Made by a program: the position numbers and the translations under genes. Below the pieces are notes generated by a model. That model was not told the DNA's origin. It searched no databases and saw only the letters and a list, made by a program, of their open reading frames with translations. From contig CM033396.1 in assembly GCA_019426215.1 (NCBI GenBank), positions 30,361,154 to 30,425,153 of the forward strand: 64,000 nucleotides of DNA, given 5' to 3'. Positions 1 to 11,299 of the stretch are shown here, piece after piece. Every line of letters begins with the position of its first letter. Position 1 is the stretch's first letter. The stretch comes from Buddleja alternifolia (Eukaryota; Streptophyta; Magnoliopsida; Lamiales; Scrophulariaceae).

Positions 1-609
1 AATGTTGGACGAAACGCTCTCTATACAGCCATTGGAGACAATGATAACTTATTCAATAAGGTCAAATCATGCAAGACGACTAAAGATATTTGGGATAAGT
101 TAGCCACAATATGTGAAGGTTCAACAAAGATGAAGGAGAACAAGCTCTCCATAGCCATGCAAAGATTTGAAAATTATAAGATGATGCCAAATGAAACGCT
201 AGATCAATTGGATGCGAGATTTACGTCGCTTATTACAGAGTTAGCTTCTTTGGATAAGGAATTGACCAACAAGGAAATGGTCAAAAAGATTTTTAGAAGT
301 CTCCCGAGCAAATATTTGATAAAGACCGTAGCAATGAGAGAATCACAAATGTTGGACATTATTACGCCAGAACATGTGTTCTCGGAGCTAAGGGCTTTTG
401 AATTCGAATTAGGAGAAGTCAGCGACACCTCATCTTCAGCGACTACACCCGGAGCCTTAATCGCTACAACAAATAGCAAGGGAAAATCAGTCAGTGAGGT
501 GGAAGCGACAGAATCAGATTCAGATGAGGATCAGGAAATGGATTTATTGGTCAAGAAATTTGAAAAATTTCTAAGACATGAAAAGAGAAATCCTGCTTCT
601 CATTTCTGA
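1..609 (+). pseudogene. Ty1/copia (SIRE-like) gag fragment, 5' end outside window
   Basis: The reading frame is open from base 1 to the TGA at 607-609, so it is the 3' part of a longer gag. Upstream of the first internal Met (130) the translation continues in frame with an IWDKLATICEG-type motif. LDQLDARFTSLITELASL and a SLPSKYLIKTV-like motif follow; these are hallmarks of the UBN2/copia gag family. The end is acidic (ESDSDEDQEMDLL) and stops before any CCHC zinc knuckle, protease or integrase, so most of gag-pol is missing. The polypurine tract and LTR at 1655-3498 on the same strand fit a single internally deleted element. Assignment to the SIRE/Maximus type rests on gag style, polypurine tract and LTR start; the element is certainly copia, the sublineage less so. 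Confidence 0.85.
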
Positions 610-1666
610 TGGTACAATTTATTTAAACGCTTAATCATTATGCATCATATTTTATTAGACATATAATGTAGGGGGAATTCACCTTATTATATTGTCTAAA
701 AGCGTTTTTTTTAAAATGTTACAAGTTATCAAATTTAGGGGGAACCTTAAAATTGTACTTGAACATACCTGTAAGCGTCAATGATCAAAAACTATTTTCA
801 TATGCATAGATCATTAACGCTTATCATTTTTTTGCATGATATGTTGGACGCTCAAAACATAAAAAGAATTTAATTTCAAGCGTCAACATAAATCTTTCAA
901 CAAATGGTATCATATTTCAACAAGTGGTATCATTCAATAAGTGGTATTAAGCGTTGAACACATTCTCTTCAACACTTAATAGAAACTTCTATAAAAATCA
1001 TGCATACATTTAAAAAAAAAAAAAAAGACAGATATAGTTGGATGTTGATTTTCCAACGAGTGGTATCAACAAATGATATCTACTAGTGGTATCAACTGTG
1101 GTGGAAATCACTAGAGATTTTTACTGACCTTCCAGACATGGAAGCGAGCGTGAAAATCGCTAGGAAAATTTCTTTTTCTCACTGTCCGTCCAGACGTGAA
1201 TGTGACTGTGGACGCTGAGCGGTCGATAGAAGTGGCCGAAAGATTATCCCCACACCAATTTGTCTTCCTTCCAAGCGCTCTAAAGTCAATCTCCTTGAGT
1301 TGCTTGCCAGCAGTACTTTCCCAACAACCAAACGCTTCAAGCAGATTCTGCAGCCTTTCCTCTTAAGATACAAAGTTGATGATGCCAAGAAGGGGGAAAA
1401 GGTAAGAAAAGCAGTTTAAGGGGGAAGTAAAAGGGGAAAAGAAAGAAAACAAGGTATGAGTCTTCAGTATAAATCATTACGCTTTCAATTCCATATATAT
1501 ATGAATGATTTATCGCTGAAACACCTTGTTGAAGCTAATCTAACATTAGCTAACTAATCTAACTTTCCAAACGCTAACTTATATTATTTTGGGCTTTTCT
1601 TTGAACTCTTAATCTATAAAAGAGTTATAAGAGTTAAGGTCTTGACATCATCAAAAAGGGGGAAAT
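610..1666 (+). mobile_element. Non-coding 3' internal region and polypurine tract of the SIRE-like element
   Basis: No pol reading frame survives here. The stretch is AT-rich with poly-A and repeated AAGCGT/ACGCTT words. It ends with the polypurine tract AAAAAGGGGGAAAT (1653-1666), directly followed by TGTTAGG, the expected start of a copia LTR. The arrangement (gag, non-coding spacer, polypurine tract, LTR) shows a large deletion that removed pol. Confidence 0.7.
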
Positions 1667-2313
1667 TGTTAGGAAATTCATTGTTAGATGTTTTGATGAT
1701 AACAAGATAGGATTTCATGTTAGACCCCAAAAGAATGTAAGTTTATACTTTCATAGAATATATGTATAAGCGTTTGAAAGTGTATTAGTTTGTTAGGCTT
1801 GTAATTTTTATCTTTGTAGATTTTAGACTAAGTATTAGATACAGAGTCGCTAATAGAATTCTAGGTGAGTCTATTAGAGATGAAGTTGAAGATCAGCGTC
1901 TGAAGTCAAGTGAAGATGAAGATTTGTCTTAAGCGTCTGTCAAACGCTTAAGAGTCTATTTCAGGAGTTATGAATCAAGCGTTCGAGAAAATGTTCTTAG
2001 CGCCTAGCTAACGCTAAAGGACTGTTCCAGAAGTGTGAACCGAGAGCTCAGATACTCAAGCGTTCATCGAAAGGATTCACCTGAAATACATCCTCAAGTC
2101 ATCTAATCCTCAACGGTCATTTATTTCCGGCGGGAAATAAATTCAAGTGCATTAAATGCGATCTGACTTGTGGACAAGCCACTTTTTGACTAGACTGTCA
2201 GCTTTTCAAGTTCAACCTGCTCCTGTTAAATCGGATTCAACAGAAATTAAGGAATGTCAGAAAAGGGTCTATTTGCGCTCAATTGTGTCCAACGGACAAA
2301 TCCCAAGAAACCT

Positions 2314-2321
2314 TATAAATA
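2314..2321 (+). promoter_or_regulatory. TATA box of the SIRE-like LTR
   Basis: TATAAATA lies about 650 bases into the LTR in the sense orientation and is followed 20-30 bases downstream by a pyrimidine-rich stretch (CCCTTCAGCTATCTCTG), a plausible start of the retroelement transcript. This is the U3/R position expected for a copia LTR promoter. Confidence 0.5.
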
Positions 2322-2455
2322 GTACCCTTCAGCTATCTCTGTGTAAAAAAAAATACATGGAAAAAGACGATAATGTGAAAGAGAGCTGAGAAATAATTTG
2401 AGAGAAAAGCTTGCAAACTCCATAGCCAATTGGAATTCAAGAAAGTTAATTCTTT

Positions 2456-2757
2456 CAACAAGCAGTATTTTTGTGTAAGAGAAGCTTGTTGAAGAAGATC
2501 TTTCTTGAAGCTCCAATATCCTTTAAAGCTTCTCAAATACATTCCAGACAGTCACCCGATATCTCAAACATCTTCCAAGAAGAACCCTATACTATTATTG
2601 AGATATCCCAAGTTGTTTGAACTTCCCAACATCAAACAAACCTGTTACAATAAACCCTCAACACCTTTCATCTGAGTGAGAAAGATTGTTGACTTCCACA
2701 AGCAGTATTTTTGAGTAAGAGAAGCTTGTTGAAGAAAGGTCTTTATTGGAGCTGAAG
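2456..2757 (+). repeat. 60-base direct repeat inside the LTR
   Basis: A block beginning with CAAGCAGTATTTTTG and continuing AGAGAAGCTTGTTGAAGAA occurs at about 2458-2515 and again at about 2700-2757, with few differences. The copies are 242 bases apart, downstream of the TATA box, so they would lie in the R/U5 or leader part of the retroelement RNA. Confidence 0.7.
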
Positions 2758-3498
2758 TCTGTGTGATCAAGGAGCTCGAGATCGTCTTTCCAGAAGCAGA
2801 GGATTGAGTGGCTTGTAGCAGAAATCTGTGTGACCAAAGAGCTCAAGTCATCCACATCCATCTCTTCCTTTGTCCCTACTTTGTAGAAGTCTCTGTGTGA
2901 CTCTTCGAGAATCAATTTAGTGGATTGCCTCCGAGTGTTCAAGGAGAAGAAGGATGTAGCTGGGATTACACCACCCAGTGAACCTTACAAATATCTTGTG
3001 TCACTTTACTGTTTTAATACTTTGCTTTACATTTGCATATTATCTTGAAAAAGGCTTTAAAACAGTTAAGCGACTATTTCGGTGAAAAAGAGAACGCTAA
3101 GCTTTCAAAATAGACTTAAGCGCTTGACAAAGCGCTGAGCACTTCTAAGCGTTCAAAATAATTTAAAACCAAATGCAACTAAAGAAACCTTTGTGACGCT
3201 AAAACCTTTCAAAGAGAAGACTTGTAAAACCATTTCGCTGTGCTAACCCTGATTAAGCGATTGAGACACTACCCTGCCTTGGTAAGAGTTGAAATTACTA
3301 AGTCTAAGTTAACTTTATCAAACCAGTCTTCATTAGACGCTCAAGTCAAGCGCCTATCTCTCAAGCGTCTAATCAAGCGTTTACTTTTCTCAAGCGTCCA
3401 AAAAGAATTTAATAAGAAATGTTTTTGAAGCGTCGAAAAGACCTAAGCGTCTATTCAACCCCCCCCCCCCCCCTTTTAGATGCTCAGTGGGACCAACA

Positions 3499-4090
3499 AA
3501 CAATTTATTGGCAGAAGTTGTTCTACACGAAGAGTGGTCGGCTACCATTGTTGTGTGTGGGAAGGAGAGAAAAAAAATTAGGGAGCCGGACGGGGACGAC
3601 GATGGTAGAGGCTGGCAGAAGCGAGAGATCGTGAGGGTTGAGAGAAGAAACCCTTTAACTCGATACCATATTAGATTAGAGAAAACCCCGTAAGAAACTT
3701 GTATTATTGAGTAACATATTTATAGAGTTATATAGACTTGGTAAACAAGTAAACCTTAAACTATAAACAAGGAAAGATATTCTAAGCTATAAAGATAAAT
3801 ACAATGAAATATAAGATAAGATAAGGAAAGATCCTATGCTAATTTAGAAGATATATTCTAACAAATATAGATTCTGAAAAACAGAAATGTGAAAGTTTGT
3901 TCATATCATTAGTAGAATAGTATACCACAAATAACATTAACCAATATGAAGCTAAACCTAGTTCAACGAGTTCTAGTAAAAGAGCAAAATCTATATATAC
4001 AAGTCTCTTGAGTCCAATGGAAAAAAAAAAAAAAGCACACCAAGTAGGCTGAGTAACAAAGTAGGTAAATATAGCATTGAAAAGGTTGAC
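3499..4090. other. Intergenic, no gene recognised
   Basis: Short overlapping open frames at 3419-3693 have no recognisable motif and arise from a GA-rich stretch. From about 3700 the sequence is AT-rich. It may be the eroded 5' part of the hAT relic that follows, but no transposase motif could be read here. Confidence 0.4.
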
Positions 4091-4440
4091 GAAGAAGAAT
4101 TTAATATATTAAGGTGGTGGAAAAGTTCACAAAAAAGGTTTCCTATCTTGTCTACCATGGCCCGTGATATACTAAAGAGTCAAATGTCTACAGTTGCTTC
4201 GGAAAGTTGTCTTAGTGCAGGCGAGAGGACAATAACAAACAAAAGATCAAGAATGACGAAAGAAACGGGTGGAATATGCATACTCTATAAGGATTGGCTA
4301 GATCAAGTATGGAGATAACAAGAGATTCGATGAGATGGTGCGAAATTTGTACCACCAACATTCATGAATGATGAATCAAGCGACAATCAAGGCAACGATG
4401 AAGACGACGATACAGAAGATGACGACGAGACACAAGAGAG
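4091..4440 (+). pseudogene. hAT transposase C-terminal (dimerisation domain) relic
   Basis: Frame 4091-4317 reads EEEFNILRWWKSSQKRFP then LSTMARDILKSQMSTVASES, the conserved hAT C-terminal dimerisation motif (usual form ILxWWKxNxxRFP...LAxMARDxLAIPxSTVASE). It ends in a KDWLDQVWR-type helix and a TAA. An acidic tail (DNQGNDEDDDTEDDDE) follows in another frame, as in the extreme C terminus of plant hAT proteins. No upstream zinc-finger or catalytic part was found, so this is a decayed fragment. It need not be the source of the hAT MITEs in the window. Confidence 0.85.
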
Positions 4441-5093
4441 CCTATATACAAAACTACTATGAAGGCTTAAATGGGGCAAACTAACATGAAGGTCCTAATA
4501 TCGGTGTATTTCCAACGATAGACATTGGGGATGATTTTATAGATTATATGAATAATTGAGAATTAATAATGTTCCTGGCACAAATGTGTTCATGTAATTA
4601 GTGGCAAATGTATTGACTAAGTTCTAAGTTTATTTATCCATTTCAATAAAATCAAAGTATTTAACACCTTTAAACATATATTGTTAGTTGTCACTAATTT
4701 TTTTTTAACCAATTAAGTTTTTTAATATTGATTCTATTGTCCCCCATTCTATTATATTGTATAAAAATATTATTTTAACAACACCAAAATAATAAACTAA
4801 AGGGTCGAGACTTTTTCAGTTTTTCTTCTTTTTATTCATGTATAACTTATACATGATGAGACTCTTTATTCTTTTTTTTGTTTACATATACATATGGTGA
4901 GACTAGCAAGTAGCAACCTGTGTATGTGTTTTCAAAGTTTAACAAAAAATTACAAAATAAAATTTTTACTTATGATAATTGAATAGTTTTAGTTATCTCA
5001 AGTACTTATTTGAATTTTCAAAACATAGACATAGTTCAATTTCAAAATTAGAAAATAATGTGAATGAAAAAATGAGAAAATCTATAGATGACA
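4441..5093. other. AT-rich intergenic, nothing recognised
   Basis: Low-complexity A/T-rich sequence between the hAT relic and the MITE; no open frame, repeat pair or RNA gene was recognised. Confidence 0.4.
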
Positions 5094-5443
5094 AGAGGTG
5101 TGCAATGCATTCGAGTAAAACCAAACCAAAATTTTAATCTTCCAAAACCCATGCCTAAAATCAAACTAAATTGATCGGCTCAGTTTGGTTTCGTTAATCA
5201 AAATTCCATCCAAAAACTACAAAAAAATAACAACAAAATGCAAATTCTATTGAAAATAAAGGAATATCATTTGTAAAGAGCAAAACATTTTCTATCTAAT
5301 AATAGAATTCAATTTTCAATTCAGTTAACCAATACTTAAAACCAAAAACGAATCAAAGTGAATTTTCAGCTCGGTTTCAGTACGAACCTAGTTGTCAATT
5401 CTCGATTCACTTTGATCAGTTAAACAAACTATGCACACCCCTA
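5094..5443. mobile_element. hAT-type MITE, 350 bp
   Basis: The ends form a terminal inverted repeat (AGAGGTGTGCA on the left; TGCACACCCCTA on the right, the complement of TAGGGGTGTGCA). The flanks AGATGACA (5086-5093) and AGATGACT (5444-5451) are an 8-base target-site duplication with one mismatch, the size made by hAT transposases. The inside is non-coding. The element sits about 410 bases downstream of the VIM stop codon and could lie in or near its 3' UTR. Confidence 0.7.
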
Positions 5444-5853
5444 AGATGACTGATGAGAGGAGATAAAAGGAAATCAAACTAGCACTTGATAAAAGGAAAG
5501 AAAAAAATGAGGACAAAAGAAAAAGAAAACAGAGGATTGAATAAAAAAGAAACTACATTTGACAAAACCAAAAGGAGGCAGAACAATATTTGTTCTAACC
5601 ACACATCATTGGGAAAAGCAGTAATCAGGATGCAGCAAATAACCAAACCTTCTTTTAGATAAATAATATCACACAGCAGTAATATCTCAAGTCTACCTTT
5701 GAAATTTTGCCACCTTAACCTCAATTCTAACACTTGCAGCCAATACATTTCAAATATCACAACAATATAATCATAGTATCCAAAAATGTAGTTTTTTTCT
5801 GGTAATTCTCCAAAACTGTAGTTTTTGTAAGCATCACGCAACATAAGTTACAA

Positions 5854-8800
5854 TCATGCTTCAGCGTTAATAGGTTGATGCAGATTTAGTGGGCTTGAAG
5901 GAGAATTACTTCCTTCCCCACCATCAACTTTACTTTTCTTGCTATCGCCAGTCTCCTCGTTCTCATCAGAACTACAACTTTTTCTCTTCAAACCAATTTC
6001 AGCCTGCTCTTCTGCTTCTCCATTATCATCATCATTAAGCCCCATTTGCAGTTTCTCTATCACCTCCATCAGTTCCCTATTAACCTGAAATTGTGGTGAA
6101 ACAATACAGAAAGTCGTTTTACAAGTTTACTTAGTTTTGCTAATGTGAACAAGAAATTAAACCTTTGTAGTAATAATATATATATATATATATATAAATA
6201 TACCTGAGGATTTTGGAGGAATTCGGATATATCAGTTGGGCATGAAGGACATTTCATTACATTCTTTCGTGAACGAAGTTTTCGTCCATTTTGGCAGACT
6301 CTCTCCTGTGAGAATGATTGGCCAGCAAATGCATTTTCCAGACAAGGCTTACAGAAGTTATGAGCACAGGGAGTGGTGAGCGGCTGATTCATCACGTTTT
6401 TACAAATAAGGCAAGTGAACCCTGTTTAGGAAGTAATTAACAAAGTTAAAAAACTTTTTTATATCATTAAGTCACTTACTTCAACATAATTAATGGATTT
6501 GCTTGATTCATTGACATGAAACCACAACTGTGAAAGCATGGAAAAGAGTTTGTACCTTTTAGTAGTTTTTCTTTCATTGAAATATTTTGTGCTTTCCTTA
6601 TAACCTTCCTTGAGTTCTCCCTCTCCTCAGGTTTAACTTGTACCACTTTTTCTTCACTAGGGGGCGGTGGCTTTTTCCATGTCCAGCAAGATCTTTCCTC
6701 CTGAGATCAAAATCGAAGTACATTAATAAGAGAACAAAAAATAGTAGTGGAAAGTATAAAAATGTGCGCGTCGCATTTCATGAGGGCACATTGAATTAAA
6801 ACATCGGTTATATGACTTCTTCAATGCTTTACATACATCAACTTAAAGCATCATTAATCGGAAGACAATTATGTACATACTTCATTCTAATAAGAGAAAC
6901 CTGCCAATATATACTTTCTTTTTATGCGGTATATTTTATTGCAAAGAAAGCAGTTATTAGAGATAGATATTGCATTTAAAGATAGTAAGGAATTAGGTGT
7001 ACTCACATCATAATCCCACGAGGGACTTTCCGCTCTTTCAGAAATATCAAATGCCTGTTGAAGCTCGCCAATGACTGGCAACTGCCTTGGCTGATCCCCA
7101 TGCTCATCACTGAAACAAAATGACAAAAATGTTGAAGCAATAGTTTTGTTAAATAAAAATCACAAATGTGACCCAGTGAAAACCTTGTCCATGGTGCAGG
7201 CTCATTGTCACATCTGACTAATAAATATCTGCAAACCGTGAATCCCTGATACAAAAGGAAACAAAATAAAAGGTTGAAGAACCAACAGCTAGCAAAAGTA
7301 ATACTAAGAAATAAAATCCATACTAGGAAATATGTAAAAACCTGTATTCCGGGTTTTCTCCAACATTTTTCTACCCTGTAGACCCCATCATAGCGGTACC
7401 CTTTCTCTGGGGCATAGGGAGATCGCTTGTCTTTCTCTGATCTGTTTAACGAAACAAAAAAAAATAAGGTCACTTATTACTGAAATTGGTGTATAAGGAA
7501 TAGTGCTCATATGCGACAGCAGCTACCAGCTAAGCTGTTATGGAGATTTTAGCTGAGTACACAGAGCTACTAAAGCAAATGTTGAGGTTGATTAATTAGA
7601 GTAGTCAGACTACTAAAGCATATTCCATATGAAGCAAAATCATGTCTGGTTCCTATGTCGCTTGATGTTACAGTGGTTTATAACTTGGTGCTATTCTACT
7701 CAAGCACAAATAGCAATATTTAGCTTGGAGCCTCATGACTCGTGAATAGGCTTTAACAGTGTAGAGGGTCGAAATGTTTGGTTGTTTATTGATTTGGGAT
7801 CATAAATACACTAACTTAAATCCAAACAGTTGAATTCATAAAATCATGGTATTCTGAAAACAATTCAAATACTTCAATGGCAGAGATCAGATTAACGGAC
7901 CACTCAAAAGGGTTTAATCTGCTTTCTAAAGTTCAAAGATCAAAATGACTCAAGTATACTAAAATATCAAATAAGAAAGGAATGCAGATGTAACTGCAGT
8001 AACTAATTTGGACAAAATGTAAGAGATTGCTCATTATACAGTAACCGGAAATTTTTCAGCAAACTGATTAAGCAAGCATCAAAAACAATAGAATGCTTAA
8101 AAGCAAACAGATTAAGCAAGCCTCAAAAGTTACTTTTAGGGAGATAATATATACATTCATAAATTACCTGGGGAGGAGGATATTGGGCAAATGTATTGGA
8201 TAGCCAACAAAAGAGACCTCAATTGATACTATGAGTGTATTGTTTGCTCACAAACTAAACACGGAAATTTCCACCTAACAAAAGGAGTAAAAGGAATAAG
8301 CAATAACTCCTTATTACCTGACAACACGAACTGGATAGCCTTTGTAGCAGCTGACTCGAAGAGCCTGATTAACGTCCTTAAACTCTTGATCAAATGATTG
8401 CTCCTTGTTAGTGCGTTTATTTCCACTTAGATCTCTCCCCCCACTGCAATACTCATAAAAGAAGAACAATAAAATCAATATCTGTTGCACACGAATAAAG
8501 TTATATGCACTTAATAGGTGAGATTACTTTGAAAATCAGAGAAAAATAGCAAATAAAACAATAGCAAATACACATAATGGTAGCTATATGCAAAAGCCAG
8601 TTATAGTGCATGCAAAAATCTAGAAGAATGGAAGTTCTCAAGCTCTAAAGTGGGATGACTGGAAAAGGGTAAAAGAGGTGAAAACGGAGGTACACAAGTT
8701 AAGAGAAATAATGCATATATATTATCAAGGTTAATGGAGTTCAAATTTAGAATCTTCAAGAGTATCTTACGTACGGAAAGAGAAACTAGTACAGGAAACT

Positions 8801-10989
8801 TGTAGGAAGAAGTGTGGAATCGAGGCTAAAGGATTTCTATATTCTGAATCTTGCTTATTATTTCATGGAACGAATATGGCATAGTTTCTCCTACCTAACA
8901 GAAGTGCAGAACACTAGCTAACATAGTTTGACATGGGGTCAACATCAAATATTCATAATAAAACCTTGAAGCACAAAGCGAACGAGACTAGAGAGCATAT
9001 ATACGCAGATAATTGAAACGGTCAAAAGATGACTGCACAGTTGCAGAAAGATTAACCTTCCAGTGTAGATAAACCATTCACCATGGTCTTCATCGTCCTC
9101 ATAACCTCCCGAAATTACTACTGATTGTGAACCATAATGTGCCTTTCCGCTGATGCCACCTACAGGGAGATAGTGAATACCCCACTGCCTGCATTCTGCA
9201 CGGTAAGTCCAAGTCTCTCCAACCAAAACCCCCTGATTCCTCTCTGGATCATTCTCGGCCGAGATAGGTCCAAAGTGGTCTTTAGGGGAAGTGACAAAAA
9301 TTCTTCCACTTGCTGCATTGGCCATCCCAGGTTTCTGTGCCCTTTCTGTAGTAAAGGCCTTATCAGGACGGTCTTGGTTATGCAAAAAGCGATGAACAAT
9401 TTGAGGTCCTCCAGAGGTGGTTGATCTCGACAATTTTGCCATCCGAATAGCAGCCACAAGGGTGGAGTTGATGTGAGGCTGAATTGCCATTTTTTGAGGA
9501 ATGCTGCTACGACACTTTGCACAAGTTTTCCTTCCTTGCTTCATCCACTTCTCAAAGCATTTCAAGCAAAAATTGTGTCCACATGGTGTCTGAAATGTTG
9601 AAAGAGAAACAAAGTAGAAAGTCAAGCTTCAGTTGTGAATATGTTCTATATTTATACCAGTACTTAATTCAAACTTAATGGCACGTGTTTCTATCATATA
9701 TATGTATGTCTATGTGCGTGCATGCATGTGTCTGTGTGTAAGCTTGCGTTTAGGGAGAGAGCGAGAGAGATAACGGTCATTTCCTATTTAAGACTTCTCT
9801 GCTTTCCTCATTTTTTAACATAGTACAGGTTAACAGACAAAAGCTATTGACTTAATTGATAATTCCAAACGACGGCAAACAACTTCATTGGCCATTACAC
9901 TAATTGTCGGTGAATGAGACAGCGTGAGGGGAAACTGAATAACTGATAGTCTATAGTTACCAAATGAGGATCGAACGCATCAAAACTATTCAATACAAAT
10001 TTATTTAGATCTCAATTATCATCACGTGAAGAAACCATTAATTTCTCAAATTGGATGTGGTATCGCAACAAAAGATGAGTTTTACATCCAGTTCTAATCT
10101 TAATCTTATGGGAAAAGGGTAAGCTCAAACACCACATGCATATATTTCTTCAACACATTCGAAGAAAGAGGAAATACATAGTACTCCATTTGCTTGATTA
10201 GTGCAATTCATATCAAAAGCAACATATAAGCACACAAATACATTTTCTGCCTATCAATTGTGACAAAAAACAAAAGATTTAAACTGCAGACACACACATA
10301 ATTTAAGTATAAACATACAAGCAATCAAGTAAATAAACAAACACAAAAGGATAGAAAAAACAAGCAAAGATTCATACGAAGCGCCACAGATAACATTTTA
10401 ACATACAAAATCAAATTCACAAATGGTGGTACACACAGACAAATCATCTAATACTGAGAAAGAACTCAAAAAACAGGTAAAAATCATGAGTGAGAAAATC
10501 TTGATACTCATATATCATATGTAAATTTTATACCGTGACTGGCCTCTCCGGAAGCTCCATACAATAGCAACACTTAAAGCTCTCGCCAAGCACACTCAAA
10601 ATGTCATTCGCTTTCTCCTCCGTCTCCTCACCAATTTCCGCAATTCCTTTTCCCTTCTCATCACTTCCGCTCAACAGCTGTTGCCTTTTCCTCGCCTTTT
10701 CCTTCTCCGACAGCGAATCATCCGCCTCAATCTCACGAATCCTCGCGAACAGATCTTTCTTCTCCAGATCAGCCGGAGCCGGAGCTCCGGTGAGTCCGTC
10801 GCCGGAGCAGTCGGGGCACTCGAATTTCAAAGCCGAAGACATCGTCTCGGGGACCACGGAGAGGCAACGCACGTGCCACGGGGTGGCGCACATGACGCAG
10901 GTGAGCGTCGCCTCCTCCGGCGGCATCTCCTTGCACAGCATGCAGATGCCGTCGGCGTTGAGGGGGAGTTGAGGGCTAGGTTTCTCCAT
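5854..10989 (-). CDS. VIM1: VIM/ORTHRUS-type E3 ubiquitin ligase (PHD-RING-SRA-RING), 9 exons
   Basis: Plant UHRF1 counterpart: a nuclear protein that binds methylated and hemimethylated CG through its SRA domain and is needed for MET1-dependent CG methylation maintenance. Exons on the minus strand, in order of translation: 10989-10534, 9589-9057, 8443-8318, 7441-7342, 7245-7184, 7109-7007, 6700-6556, 6421-6204, 6084-5854. All junctions are GT-AG and phases match, giving 1974 bases and 657 aa (Arabidopsis VIM1 is about 645). Domains: PHD finger (C16, C19, C31, C34, H39, C42, C58, C61), RING1 (C140, C143, C155, H157, C160, C163, C175, C178), SRA from FGPI at about 258 to about 405, RING2 from C512, and a Lys-rich tail with KRK and KKSK. 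Intron 1 splits RING1. The start is the ATG at 10989; the open frame extends two codons upstream without an ATG. The gene looks intact; which VIM paralogue it is cannot be told. Confidence 0.95.
9590..10533 (-). other. VIM intron 1, about 0.94 kb
   Basis: AT-rich intron with donor CACG|GTATAA and acceptor TTTCAG|ACACC. Joining its flanks restores the PVT-TPCGH motif of RING1. No element or RNA gene was recognised inside. The other VIM introns (notably 8444-9056 and 7442-8317) are likewise featureless. Confidence 0.8.
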
Positions 10990-11299
10990 TGTCAAAACGT
11001 TTCAACTTTCAACTTACAGCTATAGGGTTTGAGTGTAGATACAGCGATGCATAGGGGGGTGTATATATATATATATAGGTGGGAATAGAATTTGGGCGGG
11101 ATTTAGTGAATTCGGCTTCGAATTTTGGAGGGATAATCAGATGCGGGAGGGTGCAGGGCAAGTTCCACTAGACACCAAATTGGATGGATCTGATTATGAG
11201 ATGTAAGAAATTCAATGTTGACTGGATAGATTCTCATAATCGTATCGGTCAGAGGCTTGACTAGAGATGTGTGATCGGAGCACATGATTAACCAAATCC

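Larger units (their letters stand above)
1667..3498 (+). mobile_element. 3' LTR of SIRE-like Ty1/copia element
   Basis: The LTR starts with TGTTAGG right after the polypurine tract and the likely end is CCAACA at 3493-3498, about 1.83 kb. It holds a TATA box (2314-2321), a 60-base internal direct repeat and a poly-C run near 3461-3475. The start is well supported. The end is inferred only from the imperfect TG...CA terminal inverted repeat because the 5' LTR lies outside the window, so no target-site duplication can be checked. Confidence 0.65.

Noticed and set aside
3419..3693. Two overlapping plus-strand open frames of 68-71 codons
   Set aside because: They run through a poly-C and GA-rich stretch at the LTR edge and show no domain, splice context or family pattern.
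9137..9424. 95-codon plus-strand open frame over VIM exon 2
   Set aside because: It is the antisense shadow of the SRA-encoding exon, whose own frame is conserved.
10601..11025. Plus-strand open frames over VIM exon 1
   Set aside because: Antisense shadows of the PHD exon; the composition mirrors the real gene.
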